DNA from: Chloroherpeton thalassium ATCC 35110
GTDB taxonomy: Bacteria; Bacteroidota; Chlorobiia; Chlorobiales; Chloroherpetonaceae
Length of the DNA stretch: 64,000 bases
NCBI RefSeq assembly: GCF_000020525.1
Contig: NC_011026.1
Coordinates: 1,904,001 to 1,968,000, forward strand
Reading direction: 5' to 3'
This document shows positions 11,825 through 20,955 of this stretch, in pieces; position 1 is the stretch's first letter; each line of letters starts with the position of its first letter. The notes below the pieces were generated by a model that had not been told where the DNA came from, ran no database searches, and saw nothing but the letters and a program-made list of their open reading frames with translations. Position numbers and translations under genes: made by a program.

Positions 11825-12211
11825 ATGACTCGCAAGCTGATTTCTACCGGCTCGGTATTTGAAGCCAAAATCGGATATTCTCGCGCTGTGGTTGACGGCG
11901 ATTATGTGTTCGTGTCGGGGACAACTGGATACGATTACGAAACCATGCGCATTTCGGACGGCGCACCGGAGCAAGCGGAGCAGTGTTTCAAAAATATTGA
12001 AAACACGCTGGCCGAAGCCGGAAGTAGTTTGGCGCAAGTGGTGCGAGTTCGTTATATCTTTCCCGACAGACGGGACTTCGCGCCGTGCCTGCCGGTGTTT
12101 CAAAAATATCTGGGGACTGTTCGCCCTGCCGCGACCATGATGGTGGCTGGATTGTTGGACGAAAAAATGAAACTTGAAATTGAAGTGACAGCAAAGGTCA
12201 CGCGCTTATAA
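11825..12211 (+). CDS. RidA/YjgF family deaminase-like protein
   Basis: A 128-residue protein of the YjgF/YER057c/UK114 family. RidA members hydrolyse reactive enamine/imine intermediates made by PLP enzymes such as threonine dehydratase. Visible: VDGDYVFVSGTTGYD, EQAEQCFKNIENTLAEAGSS, and VRPAATMMVAGLLDEKMKLE with the position of the family's catalytic Arg. It belongs to a subgroup in which the canonical motif is altered, so the substrate is uncertain. It lies between the pseudouridine synthase gene and a lipoprotein hydrolase, all on the plus strand. Confidence 0.82.
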   Translation: MTRKLISTGSVFEAKIGYSRAVVDGDYVFVSGTTGYDYETMRISDGAPEQAEQCFKNIENTLAEAGSSLAQVVRVRYIFPDRRDFAPCLPVFQKYLGTVRPAATMMVAGLLDEKMKLEIEVTAKVTRL

Positions 12212-12266
12212 AAACTCGACGTCTTCAGCAACTTTATTTGTGCAATGTCAAAACCTATCAATCTGA

Positions 12267-13340
12267 ATGTCTCTTGAAATGATACTTTCTCGCTTAACTC
12301 GCTTCGTATGGCTTTGGCCGATGCTGGTCGGCGCGGCTTTCTTTTCCTCAGGTTGCGGTTCAAGTGCGCAGCCCGCTCGCTCTGTGTTTGACATTTCGCC
12401 CAAAGAGCGGGTGCTTTACGAACGGCTGCTTGAGCAAGCCGATGGCAAGGTTCGCTATGCCGAGTCGTTTGACCTGACAAAATTGGCCATGCGCGAAATT
12501 TGGCCGGAAAATCCCGAACAGGTTCGCACGATTTTGTTTTTCATTCACGGAACTTCCGCGCAATCGCGTCTTTATTTGCCGCTTGCCGATACGCTTAAAA
12601 ACCACGGCATCGCTACCGTCCTGCTCGATTTGCGCGGACACGGGCTTTCCGGCGGGCGGCGCGGCCATGCGCCCGGCATCGACGCGCTCGTTCGTGACGT
12701 GCGCATCGCGCTCGATACGATTCGCCATGCTTATCCCGGAAAAAATATCGTGCTGGGCGGCCACAGTCTCGGCGCGGGGCTTTGTGTGAAGTTCGTGGAA
12801 TTTTTTCACGAAAGGCCGTCGCTTTACACCCGGCCTGACGGCATGGTTTTGATGTCCGGCGGATTTATTCCTAACGAAAATTGCGATTCGGCGGAAGTTC
12901 GGCGCGTGAGCCAGCGCCAAGAAGGCCGCTCGTTTGCGAATGTGAACGGATGGGGGCTTGCCGCGTTTTTGCCTGCGGCGTATCTTGATTTGCATCCGCG
13001 AGCCATCGAGGTCGTCTTGCCTAACGATTCGCTCGTCACAAAGGCGCTTCAGGAAAATTTGCTGACGGTAAATTATTCCCTTCAATTTTTCCTTGCGTCG
13101 TTTCCGTTTCAACCGAAACAGACTTTTCGGCATATCGATTTTCCGATTTTGATGCTGCTTGGAAAGGACGATGAATTGCTCAAAACTTGCGACGCGAAAT
13201 ACACTTACGAGCGTGCCAAGTCAAAGGTGAAAGATTTGTATCTTTTGAGCGAAACGAATCACATTAATATTATTTGGCATTCGGCGTTGGCCATTGCCGA
13301 CTGGCTGAATCAAAACATTTCGAATTCAGAAAAACCTTAG
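12267..13340 (+). CDS. Alpha/beta hydrolase lipoprotein (lysophospholipase-like)
   Basis: A 357-residue serine hydrolase exported as a lipoprotein: the signal ends in the lipobox FFSSGC at about residue 30. Core features are the oxyanion strand LFFIHGTSAQSR, DLRGHGLSGGRRGHAPG, and the nucleophile elbow GGHSLGAG, followed by a C-terminal acid (LLGKDDELLKTCDAKY) and His (ETNHINII). The cap arrangement resembles monoacylglycerol lipase or PldB-type lysophospholipases (Hydrolase_4). The protein is probably on the periplasmic face and may act on lysolipids. The next hydrolase gene starts only 8 bases after its stop. A second start at 12279 is possible. Confidence 0.85.
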   Translation: MSLEMILSRLTRFVWLWPMLVGAAFFSSGCGSSAQPARSVFDISPKERVLYERLLEQADGKVRYAESFDLTKLAMREIWPENPEQVRTILFFIHGTSAQSRLYLPLADTLKNHGIATVLLDLRGHGLSGGRRGHAPGIDALVRDVRIALDTIRHAYPGKNIVLGGHSLGAGLCVKFVEFFHERPSLYTRPDGMVLMSGGFIPNENCDSAEVRRVSQRQEGRSFANVNGWGLAAFLPAAYLDLHPRAIEVVLPNDSLVTKALQENLLTVNYSLQFFLASFPFQPKQTFRHIDFPILMLLGKDDELLKTCDAKYTYERAKSKVKDLYLLSETNHINIIWHSALAIADWLNQNISNSEKP

Positions 13341-13348
13341 TCATAAAC

Positions 13349-14191
13349 ATGGATATTCCTTCACGCGAGATCATTTTGTCAGGTTATCGTCATCGCTACA
13401 TCGATGTGGGAAGCGGGAATAAATCGCTCGTTTTGGTTCATGGCGTTTCGTCCTCGTTGGATATTTATGAAAAAGTCATTCCGAAATTTGCGGAGCATTA
13501 CCGCGTGTTGGCCTTCGATTTGTTAGGATTCGGCGAATCGGAAAAGCCGCCGAAGGAAAATTACACGATTCATTTTTATGCCAAACTCATCAACGAGTTT
13601 ATTCAAAAATCGGGTGCGCTTGGCGAGGGCAAGGAAGTTTATTTGTTAGGCCATTCGATGGGCGGAAAGTACGCCGTCGCAACGACCATTTTATATCCTG
13701 AAAGCGTTCAAAAGCTGATTTTGAGCAACACCGACGGCTTTTTGCATGTGCCGCATGTGATTCGCGCGGCGAGTTTTTGGGGCGTTCGGCATCTCGTCAA
13801 AAAAATCGTCACGCGCCGTGCGTTTGTCAAAAAAGCGATGGAGACGGTTTATTACGACGCCTCGCACATCACGGAGGAGCATTTTGAATACAATGTGCGC
13901 ATGGTTCAAGACGAGGCGACCTTCAACACCGTGATGATTTTGAATCGCAACTACAAGGAACTGGATTTGGCGCGAACCGGCCTGCGCCGCCGAATCAACG
14001 AAATCAAAATTCCGACGCTCATCATTTGGGGCGAGTTCGATAAGTTCATCTCGCCGAAGTGTGCTTTTACGGCGAAGCAGGAAATCGCAAATTCGGAGCT
14101 TCACATCATCAAGGCGTGCGGCCACGCGCCGATGGTGGAAAAGCACGAGGAATTTGCCGCCGTGACGCTCGTTTTTTTGGAAAAACCCTAA
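13349..14191 (+). CDS. Alpha/beta hydrolase fold protein
   Basis: A cytoplasmic 280-residue hydrolase with start ATG 13349; the frame is open upstream into the previous gene, but homology begins at MDIPSREIILSGYRHRYIDV. Motifs: VLVHGVSSSLDIYEK (oxyanion loop), FDLLGFGESEKPP, nucleophile elbow LGHSMGGKYA, acid IIWGEFDKFISP and catalytic His in CGHAPMVEKHEEF. All triad residues are present. This is the broad AB_hydrolase_1 group (esterases, haloalkane dehalogenases, MhpC-type C-C hydrolases). No substrate can be named. It is 8 bases from the upstream hydrolase and 6 bases from the downstream transporter, so the three are likely co-transcribed. Confidence 0.88.
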   Translation: MDIPSREIILSGYRHRYIDVGSGNKSLVLVHGVSSSLDIYEKVIPKFAEHYRVLAFDLLGFGESEKPPKENYTIHFYAKLINEFIQKSGALGEGKEVYLLGHSMGGKYAVATTILYPESVQKLILSNTDGFLHVPHVIRAASFWGVRHLVKKIVTRRAFVKKAMETVYYDASHITEEHFEYNVRMVQDEATFNTVMILNRNYKELDLARTGLRRRINEIKIPTLIIWGEFDKFISPKCAFTAKQEIANSELHIIKACGHAPMVEKHEEFAAVTLVFLEKP

Positions 14192-14197
14192 GCGGCT

Positions 14198-15070
14198 ATG
14201 TGGTTTGCGCTGTCGTTGCTTTCCGCCGTCTCGAAGTCGGCAAGTCAAATCCTCACCAAAAAGCTGCACGCGCTCGGCACGCTCGAGCTGGCCGCTTATA
14301 GCCACATTTTTTCAGCCGTTTTAATCCTGCCGCTATTTTTCTTTGTTGAAATCCCGCTGACGGGCGCATTTCTTTATCCGACCGCTTGCAGCACGGTGAT
14401 GAATGTCGTGGCGATTTTGCTGCTCATTCAAGCCATCAAAATCAGCGACCTCTCGTATAGCATTCCGTTTTTGTCCCTAACGCCGGTGTTTGTGATTTTG
14501 GTTGCTTTCGTCTTTCGGGGCGAGGTGATGTCGCCGCTGAGTGCGAGCGGGATTTTTCTCATCGTGCTTGGTGCGTTCGTCATCGACGCGCGGTCGCTCC
14601 CTGATTTGGCGCGATTCGGCGGCGCGAGAATTTTTAAGGACAAGGGCGTTTTATTGGTTCTCAGCGTCGCGCTAATTTATTCCGTCTCGAGCGTTTGCGA
14701 CAAAAGCGCCACGCTGGCTTCGTCGCCGCTTGCGTATGTGTGGCTTTTCACGCTGGCACGCGCCGCAATTTTCGGCCTGCTGCTTTTCCTCTCGCGCTTG
14801 AAGCACGGCGCAAAAAAATCGCCGGCCTTTGAACGCCGAAACCTGCTCGTACTCATTTTCATCGGCTTAATTTACTTTTTGGAAGCAAGTTTTCAGATGC
14901 AAGCCTTTGAATACGGCAATGTCGCGGAAATCATCGGCGTGAAGCGGGTAAGCATTCTTTTTACCTCGCTTTCCGGCTTTATGATTTTCAAGGAATCCTT
15001 CACGCGCTATAAGCTAATCGGCGCGATGCTGCTGGTGCTGGGTGCGGTGGTGATTTATGTGTTTCGGTGA
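14198..15070 (+). CDS. EamA/DMT-family membrane transporter
   Basis: A 290-residue integral membrane protein with about ten hydrophobic segments in two EamA repeats (residues about 1-130 and 150-290). The family carries efflux or uptake of metabolites in the drug/metabolite transporter superfamily. Typical stretches are YSIPFLSLTPVFVILVAFVF and the C-terminal ESFTRYKLIGAMLLVLGAVV. The first residues (WFALSLLSAVSKSASQILTKK) form the usual first helix of the repeat. The gene starts 6 bases after the hydrolase stop, suggesting coupled expression. Substrate unknown. Confidence 0.88.
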   Translation: MWFALSLLSAVSKSASQILTKKLHALGTLELAAYSHIFSAVLILPLFFFVEIPLTGAFLYPTACSTVMNVVAILLLIQAIKISDLSYSIPFLSLTPVFVILVAFVFRGEVMSPLSASGIFLIVLGAFVIDARSLPDLARFGGARIFKDKGVLLVLSVALIYSVSSVCDKSATLASSPLAYVWLFTLARAAIFGLLLFLSRLKHGAKKSPAFERRNLLVLIFIGLIYFLEASFQMQAFEYGNVAEIIGVKRVSILFTSLSGFMIFKESFTRYKLIGAMLLVLGAVVIYVFR

Positions 15071-15130
15071 ATTAAGCGAAAACGGTATTATAGTAGAATC
15101 AAAAATTAATAATTGAGGAAAATTCTAGGA

Positions 15131-15197
15131 TGTGTCGGGCTGAGCGGAGACGAAGCCTGTATTTGTTGCGCCCTTCGTCTCCGCTCAGGGTGACACG
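15131..15197. repeat. Palindromic dispersed repeat downstream of cimA
   Basis: CTGAGCGGAGACGAAG (15140-15155) is perfectly inverted at 15173-15188, with outer ends GTGTC/GACAC. The core GGAGACGAA recurs at 17137, 17169 (inverted) and 20914, so this is a dispersed family. Confidence 0.8.
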
Positions 15198-15283
15198 GAT
15201 ATATTTTTGCATAATTTCCTATCACTATTTTCAGGATTTACTATAATGCGTCTTGTCAGCGTGTTATGCTTCAAAAACGACAT

Positions 15284-15312
15284 AAAAAAAGCGCCACAAC
15301 TTGGCGCTTTTT
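15284..15312 (-). terminator. Terminator of the ilv-leu-cimA operon
   Basis: AAAAAGCGCCA (15286-15296) pairs with TGGCGCTTTTT (15302-15312). On the minus strand it lies 22 bases past the cimA stop and ends in seven T's. The same stem sequence appears in the terminator at 51225-51261. Confidence 0.93.
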
Positions 15313-15333
15313 CAGAATCTTTCAAAACTTTCC

Positions 15334-16941
15334 TCAAACGGTCATTTCGTTGCCTTGATGCAGCTTGAAGAGTTTGTAATTCACGCTGTCGCTTAAGGCT
15401 TGCCAACTGGCTTCGATGATGTTGGTGGAAACGCCGACGGTCGACCAAGTCGCGTGGCCATCGCTGGTTTCAATCAAGACGCGCACTTTGGCCGAAGTGC
15501 CTTGCTTTTCGTCCAACACGCGGACTTTGTAGTCAATCAGCTGAATATCTGCAATTTCAGGGTAAAAGCGCGTCAAGGCTTTTCGAAGCGAATTGTCCAG
15601 TGCATTCACCGGGCCGTCGCCTTCGGCAGCTGTGTGCTCAATTTCACCACCTACTTCGATTTTGAGCATGACATGTGCTGCATGATGGCCGTGCTTGTTA
15701 TACTCGGTATGCACACGTGAATCCAGCACGCTGAAATAGGGCTTGAATTCGCCGAGTTCTGCGCGCAAGATCAGTTCAAATGATGCTTCCGCGCCTTCAA
15801 ATTGATAGCCTTCATACTCGAGCTTTTTAATGTGATCGACCAATTTTTTCGCCAGTTCCTTGTTGCTCTCCAAATCGACGCCAAGCTCAGCCGCTTTGTA
15901 GCGAATGTTGCTTTGTCCGGCCAAGTCGGAAACCAACACGCGCTGCTTGTTGCCGACGACCGTTGGGTCGATATGCTCATACATCAAGCTGTCTTTCAAA
16001 ACCGCGCTAACATGAATGCCGCCTTTGTGCGCGAACGCCGATTTTCCCACAAATGGCGAGCGTGTATTCGAGGGCAAATTTAAAATTTCATTCACGAAGT
16101 TCGAGAGCGCCGTAAGCTTTTCAAGGTGAAGCGCTTCTTGCATTGGCTCGCGTTTGAGTTTCAAAATCAAATTTGGGATGATGCTTGCCAAATTGGCGTT
16201 GCCGCAGCGTTCGCCGAGGCCGTTCATCGTGCCTTGCACATGTGTGGCGCCGGCGCGAACCGCCGCAATGGAATTTGCAACAGCCAGTTCGCCGTCGTTA
16301 TGCGCATGGATGCCAACCGGCACGGAAACCGTACTCAGCACATCCTTCATAATTTCCGAAACTTCATGCGGCAACGAGCCCCCGTTTGTGTCGCATAGCG
16401 CAATAATATCCGCTCCGCCGCGCTCGGCAGCCAGAATCATTTTTTTTGCAAAATCAGCGTCGGCTTTGTAGCCGTCAAAAAAATGCTCGGCGTCAAAAAT
16501 GACCTTTCTCCCATGCGATTTCAGATATTGAACCGATTTGAAAATCAGTTCCTCGTTTTCCGCATCGGTTAGTCCGAGACTTTTTTCGGAATGAAAACGC
16601 CATGTTTTGCCAAAAATAGTAATGACCGGCGTTTCGGCACGAAGCAGCCCGTTTAAATTTGCGTCGGATTCAATCTTGTTGGGAAAGCGAGCCGTTGAAC
16701 CAAACGCGCAAAGCTGCGCATGTTTGAAGTCGATGGATTTGGCCAAGTTGAAAAATTCTTCATCACGCGGGTTGCTGCTCGGCCAACCGCCTTCAATGTA
16801 ATCCATGCCGAATTCGTCTAAGCGCTGGGCGATGAACAACTTATCCTGAACGGATAAGCTGACGCCTTCGCCCTGCGTGCCATCTCTGAGCGTCGTATCA
16901 AAAAATTCAATGCGTTGATGCGTATTCATGATGTGACTCAT
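15334..16941 (-). CDS. cimA: (R)-citramalate synthase
   Basis: Condenses pyruvate with acetyl-CoA to (R)-citramalate, the first step of the threonine-independent route to 2-oxobutyrate and isoleucine. 535 residues with the DRE-TIM catalytic barrel first: FFDTTLRDGTQGEGVSLS, GGWPSSNPRDEEFF and IHAHNDGELAVANSIAAVRA (metal-binding His residues). A C-terminal allosteric LeuA dimer domain lies at about 390-530. GGWPSSNP in place of the GFP of LeuA, and the overall length, mark the long CimA type. LeuC, LeuD and LeuB encoded just upstream can process citramalate. A second ATG lies at 16929. A 265-base repeat-filled gap separates it from leuD. Confidence 0.92.
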   Translation of the reverse strand: MSHIMNTHQRIEFFDTTLRDGTQGEGVSLSVQDKLFIAQRLDEFGMDYIEGGWPSSNPRDEEFFNLAKSIDFKHAQLCAFGSTARFPNKIESDANLNGLLRAETPVITIFGKTWRFHSEKSLGLTDAENEELIFKSVQYLKSHGRKVIFDAEHFFDGYKADADFAKKMILAAERGGADIIALCDTNGGSLPHEVSEIMKDVLSTVSVPVGIHAHNDGELAVANSIAAVRAGATHVQGTMNGLGERCGNANLASIIPNLILKLKREPMQEALHLEKLTALSNFVNEILNLPSNTRSPFVGKSAFAHKGGIHVSAVLKDSLMYEHIDPTVVGNKQRVLVSDLAGQSNIRYKAAELGVDLESNKELAKKLVDHIKKLEYEGYQFEGAEASFELILRAELGEFKPYFSVLDSRVHTEYNKHGHHAAHVMLKIEVGGEIEHTAAEGDGPVNALDNSLRKALTRFYPEIADIQLIDYKVRVLDEKQGTSAKVRVLIETSDGHATWSTVGVSTNIIEASWQALSDSVNYKLFKLHQGNEMTV

Positions 16942-17029
16942 GCCGTAATTTTGTTTTGTGCGTATCAGCCTGAGCGGGTAATTTTTCCGAAGCTGAAAAA
17001 GATAAATTGTTGAATGACAAATGGCAACT

Positions 17030-17111
17030 TGTCATGCTGAGCTTTCCTCTGGCGAAGCATCCAATTCGTCAGGTCAAGTTGGATGCTCGGCGAAGAAGCC
17101 TCAGAATGACA
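17030..17111. repeat. MITE-like palindromic repeat between leuD and cimA
   Basis: The 82-base unit has terminal inverted repeats TGTCATGCTGAG and CTCAGAATGACA and an inner palindrome GCATCCAA (17057-17064)/TTGGATGC (17079-17086). No open frame. Confidence 0.75.
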
Positions 17112-17123
17112 ATGATTCTTTTT

Positions 17124-17191
17124 TGTCATTGGCAACGGAGACGAAAACTACTTTTTCAAAAAGTTGCATTTCGTCTCCGCTCAATGCGACA
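17124..17191. repeat. Second palindromic repeat between leuD and cimA
   Basis: Ends TGTCATTG and CAATGCGACA surround an inner 10-bp stem GGAGACGAAA (17137-17146)/TTTCGTCTCC (17169-17178). It starts 12 bases after the previous unit and shares the GGAGACGAA core with the copies at 15.1 and 20.9 kb. Confidence 0.75.
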
Positions 17192-17206
17192 ATGAAACTG
17201 CGATTT

Positions 17207-17767
17207 TTAAGAAAGCAAAGCATTTTTGCGGGCGTACTCAAAAATGCCGCCTGCTTCAACAATGCTCAGCACATCGCCCAACGGATTGAGCGCGTAAGTT
17301 TTGCCATCGGTGAGGTTCGTGAGTGTTTTTTCGGCCACGTTGATTTCTACCTCATCTCCGGTTTTAATTTTGTCGTTGATTTTTTCCGTTGCCTCGCACG
17401 GGACGACAAAGCCGCCGTCGACCGAGTTGCGGTAAAAAATCCGTGCGTACGATTCCGCAATAATGGCTTTCACACCAGCCACCTGCAACGCAAACGGTGC
17501 ATGTTCGCGCGAAGAACCGCAGCCGAAGTTCGAACCGCCGATGATGATGCTATATTCGGACTCGTAATTCTCACCGTTGATGAATGGAATGTTTCCGTCC
17601 GGCAAGCCGCCTTGAACCGGAGGCACGCCGGAAAGCGCATAGCGCCCGTAGTTTTTGAGTTCTTCAGGGTCGGTTAAGCTATAAACCAAATGCTCTGCGG
17701 GAATAATCTGGTCGGTGTCGATATTATTTCCCAACACATAAGCTTTCCCTTTGATAATATTTTCCAT
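17207..17767 (-). CDS. leuD: 3-isopropylmalate dehydratase, small subunit
   Basis: The swivel-domain subunit of isopropylmalate isomerase, which with LeuC interconverts 2- and 3-isopropylmalate and also serves the citramalate pathway. 186 residues. Landmarks: GNNIDTDQIIPAEHL at the N-terminus, GGSNFGCGSSREHAPFAL (substrate loop), and YARIFYRNSVDGG. The short archaeal/plant-like form is seen rather than the 200-residue enterobacterial one. It starts 35 bases after leuC on the minus strand in the nine-gene operon. Confidence 0.95.
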   Translation of the reverse strand: MENIIKGKAYVLGNNIDTDQIIPAEHLVYSLTDPEELKNYGRYALSGVPPVQGGLPDGNIPFINGENYESEYSIIIGGSNFGCGSSREHAPFALQVAGVKAIIAESYARIFYRNSVDGGFVVPCEATEKINDKIKTGDEVEINVAEKTLTNLTDGKTYALNPLGDVLSIVEAGGIFEYARKNALLS

Positions 17768-17802
17768 GTCTCCCTTACTATGGTTGAAAATTCGTTCAAA
17801 CT

Positions 17803-19098
17803 TTATACAAAATCTCTCGGGTCGGTAATCACGCCATTGACTGCAGATGCGGCAACGGTCAAGGGTGATGCCAAATAGACTTCGGACTTTTTGCTGCCCA
17901 TTCTGCCCGGGAAGTTGCGATTGGTGGTCGAGATGACTGTGTCGCCGTCGGAGCTTCTGCCGACTGTGTCAGCAGGGCCGCCCAAGCAAGCCGCGCAAGA
18001 CGATTCGGCGATGATGCAACCGGCTTTTTCGAAGATTTCCATGTAGGTCATGCCGTCGATGGTTTTCTCCGTAAGTTGCTTGGCAACTAAAGTGCTGCCT
18101 GGCACAACGAAGGTCGGCACTTTCACGGTTTGGCCGTGAAGCACTTTCGCGGCAAATTCAAAGTCGGTGAGTTTTCCGCCAGTGCAAGAACCCAAGTAGC
18201 ACTTGGTGAGTTTCGTGCCAGCCACGTTGCGCACCGTATCGCGGTTGTCCGGGCTGTGCGGTTTGGCGACGACTGGCTCAAGCTCTTCCACATTGTAATG
18301 GTAGGTGCTGAAATATTTCGCATCAGGGTCGCTGTGGAAAATTTCATACGGCGCGGAAGTGCGAGCTTTGACAAATGCCTCCGTGATTTCGTCCGCTGCG
18401 ATAATGCCGCTCATGCCGCCGGCTTCGATGGCCATGTTGGTCAGCGTCATGCGCTCGTCAATTGGCAAGGAATGAATGGCTTCGCCGGCGAATTCCATCG
18501 CGCGATAGGTTGCGCCGTCGGTAGTGATGTCGCCCAAGATTTGCAAAATCAAATCTTTTGCGGTCAAATATTTCGGCATTTTGCCGTCAAAGACGAACTT
18601 CATGGATTCGGGGACTTTTTCCCAAATTTTGCCCGTTCCCAAAATGAAGGCCGCATCGGTATTTCCGACGCCGGTCGAAAACATACCGAACGCGCCAGAT
18701 GTGCAAGTATGCGAGTCCGTGCCGAACAGCACCGTACCCGGCACATTGTAACCTTCTTCGGCAAGCGCGATGTGGCAAACCCCTTTGTAACGTGGCGAGC
18801 CGACATCGTAGTAGTTCGGTAAATCGTAGTCTTTCGCGAACTTACGAAGAATATCTATGTTTCGATTGGCGTGTGTATTTTCCGTAAAGATGTAGTGGTC
18901 GGGCAAAATCACAAGGCGATCTTTATCCCAAACTTTTGCTTGCTCGCCGAACTCGCGTTCCCAAATGCCGATGGTTGGTGGTCCGCAAACATCGTGCGTC
19001 ATTAAAACATCCACATTCAGCCACACACTCTCGCCGGGATCAACCGTATTGCGACGGGCGGACTTTGCCAAAATCTTTTGTGTGATCGTCTGTCCCAT
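17803..19098 (-). CDS. leuC: 3-isopropylmalate dehydratase, large subunit
   Basis: Aconitase-family subunit carrying a [4Fe-4S] cluster for the second step of leucine synthesis, and for the equivalent step from citramalate. 431 residues, the archaeal/HacA-like length of about 420-430. Cluster ligands are visible as the Cys in YLGSCTGGKL and the pair in SSCAACLGGP. Other landmarks are DHYIFTENTHANR, GTDSHTCTSGAFG and the C-terminal NRNFPGRMGSK. Located 10 bases after leuA and 35 bases before leuD, in the order expected for the complex. Confidence 0.96.
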   Translation of the reverse strand: MGQTITQKILAKSARRNTVDPGESVWLNVDVLMTHDVCGPPTIGIWEREFGEQAKVWDKDRLVILPDHYIFTENTHANRNIDILRKFAKDYDLPNYYDVGSPRYKGVCHIALAEEGYNVPGTVLFGTDSHTCTSGAFGMFSTGVGNTDAAFILGTGKIWEKVPESMKFVFDGKMPKYLTAKDLILQILGDITTDGATYRAMEFAGEAIHSLPIDERMTLTNMAIEAGGMSGIIAADEITEAFVKARTSAPYEIFHSDPDAKYFSTYHYNVEELEPVVAKPHSPDNRDTVRNVAGTKLTKCYLGSCTGGKLTDFEFAAKVLHGQTVKVPTFVVPGSTLVAKQLTEKTIDGMTYMEIFEKAGCIIAESSCAACLGGPADTVGRSSDGDTVISTTNRNFPGRMGSKKSEVYLASPLTVAASAVNGVITDPRDFV

Positions 19099-19108
19099 TT
19101 TACTGCTG

Positions 19109-20674
19109 TTATACTGTTGCTAATTCCTGTTTATCTTGAGAATAATTTTGTTGAAAACTGATGGCCTGCAAATAAGCCTTCGCGCTGGCTTCGATAATGT
19201 CGGTGGAAACGCCACGACCAGAAAAATGTCGCCCGTTATCCACAATGCGCACAATCGCTTCGCCCATCGCTTGCCGACCGGAAGTCACCGAGCGCACGCT
19301 ATACGAGCTAAGGCACGGTTTCATATCTAAAGCGCGTTCGATGGCCTTGAAACTTGCATCCACGGGGCCGTCGCCAGTCGACGATTCCTGAACGCGTTCC
19401 TCCTGCATCCGAATAATGACGGTTGCCGTTGGAATTGCGTTCGTTCCGCTGGACACATGCAAATATTCAAGCTGATAAGCTTGGTCGGTGGATTGCAATT
19501 CGTCGCCCATCAAAGTGCGCAAGTCGTCGTCGTAAATCTCTTTCTTTTTATCGGCCAAATCCAGAAACTTTTGATAGACGGTTTGCAATTCCTCTTCGGA
19601 AAATTTGTAGCCGAGTTCGAACAACCGCGCCTTCAACCCGTGTCTGCCGGAGTGGCGTCCCAAGACGATTTTCGTTTGCGGCACGCCCACCGATTCCGGC
19701 GTCATCACCTCGTAGGTTTGGCGATTTTTCAAGACGCCGTCTTGGTGAATGCCCGATTCGTGCGCAAACGCATTGTCGCCGACAACAGCTTTATTCGGCT
19801 GCACAATCAATCCCGTATAAGCCGAAACCATCCGGCTGGTGTTGTAAATTTCGCGGGTGTTGATGTTTGTATAATAATTATGCAAATCGGAGCGCACTTT
19901 GAGCGCCATAACGATTTCTTCCATCGACGCATTTCCGGCTCGCTCGCCGATGCCGTTTATCGTGCATTCAACCTGGCGCGCGCCGTTCTCAATTGCGCTA
20001 AGCGTATTGGCGACGCCCAACCCCAAATCGTTGTGGCAATGAATGCTGATAACGGCTTGCTCAATATTTTTGACGCGCCGTTTCAACTCGGCAATTTTTT
20101 GCCCGAACTCGGACGGGAACGTGTAGCCAGTCGTATCGGGAATATTCACGGTCGTTGCACCCGCGCCGATAGCCGCCTCGACGACGTCGGCAAGGTAGCC
20201 GATGTCAGTTCTGCCCGCATCTTCGGCGGAAAATTCCACATCGTCGACAAGCGTTTTTGCATAGGTCACCGCATCGATGGTCATTTTAATAACCATTTGG
20301 CGTTTTTCTTCGAGCGACTTTCCATAGCGGACATCCCCGAATTTTCCGAGAATGTGAATATCGGAGGTGCTTGAAAAGGTATGAATTCTCGGCTTCTTGG
20401 CTTCTTTGAGCGCGTCGTAGGCCGCTTTGATGTCGGCTTCTTTGGCGCGAGCCAGCCCCGCAACCGAAACGCCAGACTCAGCAGCAATGCGCTGAACCGC
20501 CTCGAATTGAAGCGGCGATGAGATCGGAAAACCGGCTTCAATGACATCGACATTTAGCTTTTCAAGCTGCCGTGCAATTTCAACCTTTTCCTGAATGCTC
20601 AAAGACGCACCTGGCGATTGCTCACCGTCTCGCAACGTCGTGTCAAATATGATAATTCGTTCTTTATCACCCAT
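19109..20674 (-). CDS. leuA: 2-isopropylmalate synthase
   Basis: Condenses 2-ketoisovalerate with acetyl-CoA, the committed step to leucine. 521 residues: catalytic TIM barrel (FDTTLRDGEQSPGASLS, GFPISSP, SIHCHNDLGLGVAN with metal-binding His residues), linker, then the C-terminal regulatory domain (about 390-520, DGPVDASFKAIERAL) that normally binds leucine for feedback inhibition. The ATG at 20674 has a good AAGGAG ribosome site upstream. A 281-base gap holding a degenerate dispersed repeat separates it from leuB, so an internal promoter is possible. Confidence 0.97.
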   Translation of the reverse strand: MGDKERIIIFDTTLRDGEQSPGASLSIQEKVEIARQLEKLNVDVIEAGFPISSPLQFEAVQRIAAESGVSVAGLARAKEADIKAAYDALKEAKKPRIHTFSSTSDIHILGKFGDVRYGKSLEEKRQMVIKMTIDAVTYAKTLVDDVEFSAEDAGRTDIGYLADVVEAAIGAGATTVNIPDTTGYTFPSEFGQKIAELKRRVKNIEQAVISIHCHNDLGLGVANTLSAIENGARQVECTINGIGERAGNASMEEIVMALKVRSDLHNYYTNINTREIYNTSRMVSAYTGLIVQPNKAVVGDNAFAHESGIHQDGVLKNRQTYEVMTPESVGVPQTKIVLGRHSGRHGLKARLFELGYKFSEEELQTVYQKFLDLADKKKEIYDDDLRTLMGDELQSTDQAYQLEYLHVSSGTNAIPTATVIIRMQEERVQESSTGDGPVDASFKAIERALDMKPCLSSYSVRSVTSGRQAMGEAIVRIVDNGRHFSGRGVSTDIIEASAKAYLQAISFQQNYSQDKQELATV

Positions 20675-20834
20675 TGAAATAACTCCTTTTGTTTAGAGTG
20701 AAATGCCGCTCGAAAAAATGCTTTAATTTTGGTTGAATGAAAAAGATCAGTCTTGTGAAAAATGTTATCAGGCTAAGTCGGTAATTTTTCCACACTGAGA
20801 AAAAGTAAATCAGAAAATGGCAATGAAAATCCGT

Positions 20835-20942
20835 GCCATTCTGAGCCGTTAGGCGAAGAATCCACTTATTCGTCTTGCGCCCAGCATAACAGAACGCTGT
20901 CATTAGTAGCAGTGGAGACGAACCCCTCTATTCGTCCCCGCC
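20835..20942. repeat. Degenerate dispersed repeat between leuB and leuA
   Basis: Contains TGCCATTCTGAG...GGCGAAGAATCC and an imperfect stem GGAGACGAA (20914-20922)/TTCGTCCCC (20931-20939). These are the two cores of the repeats at 15.1 and 17.0-17.2 kb. No coding frame is convincing here. Confidence 0.6.
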
Positions 20943-20955
20943 CGAATCAAAAAAA

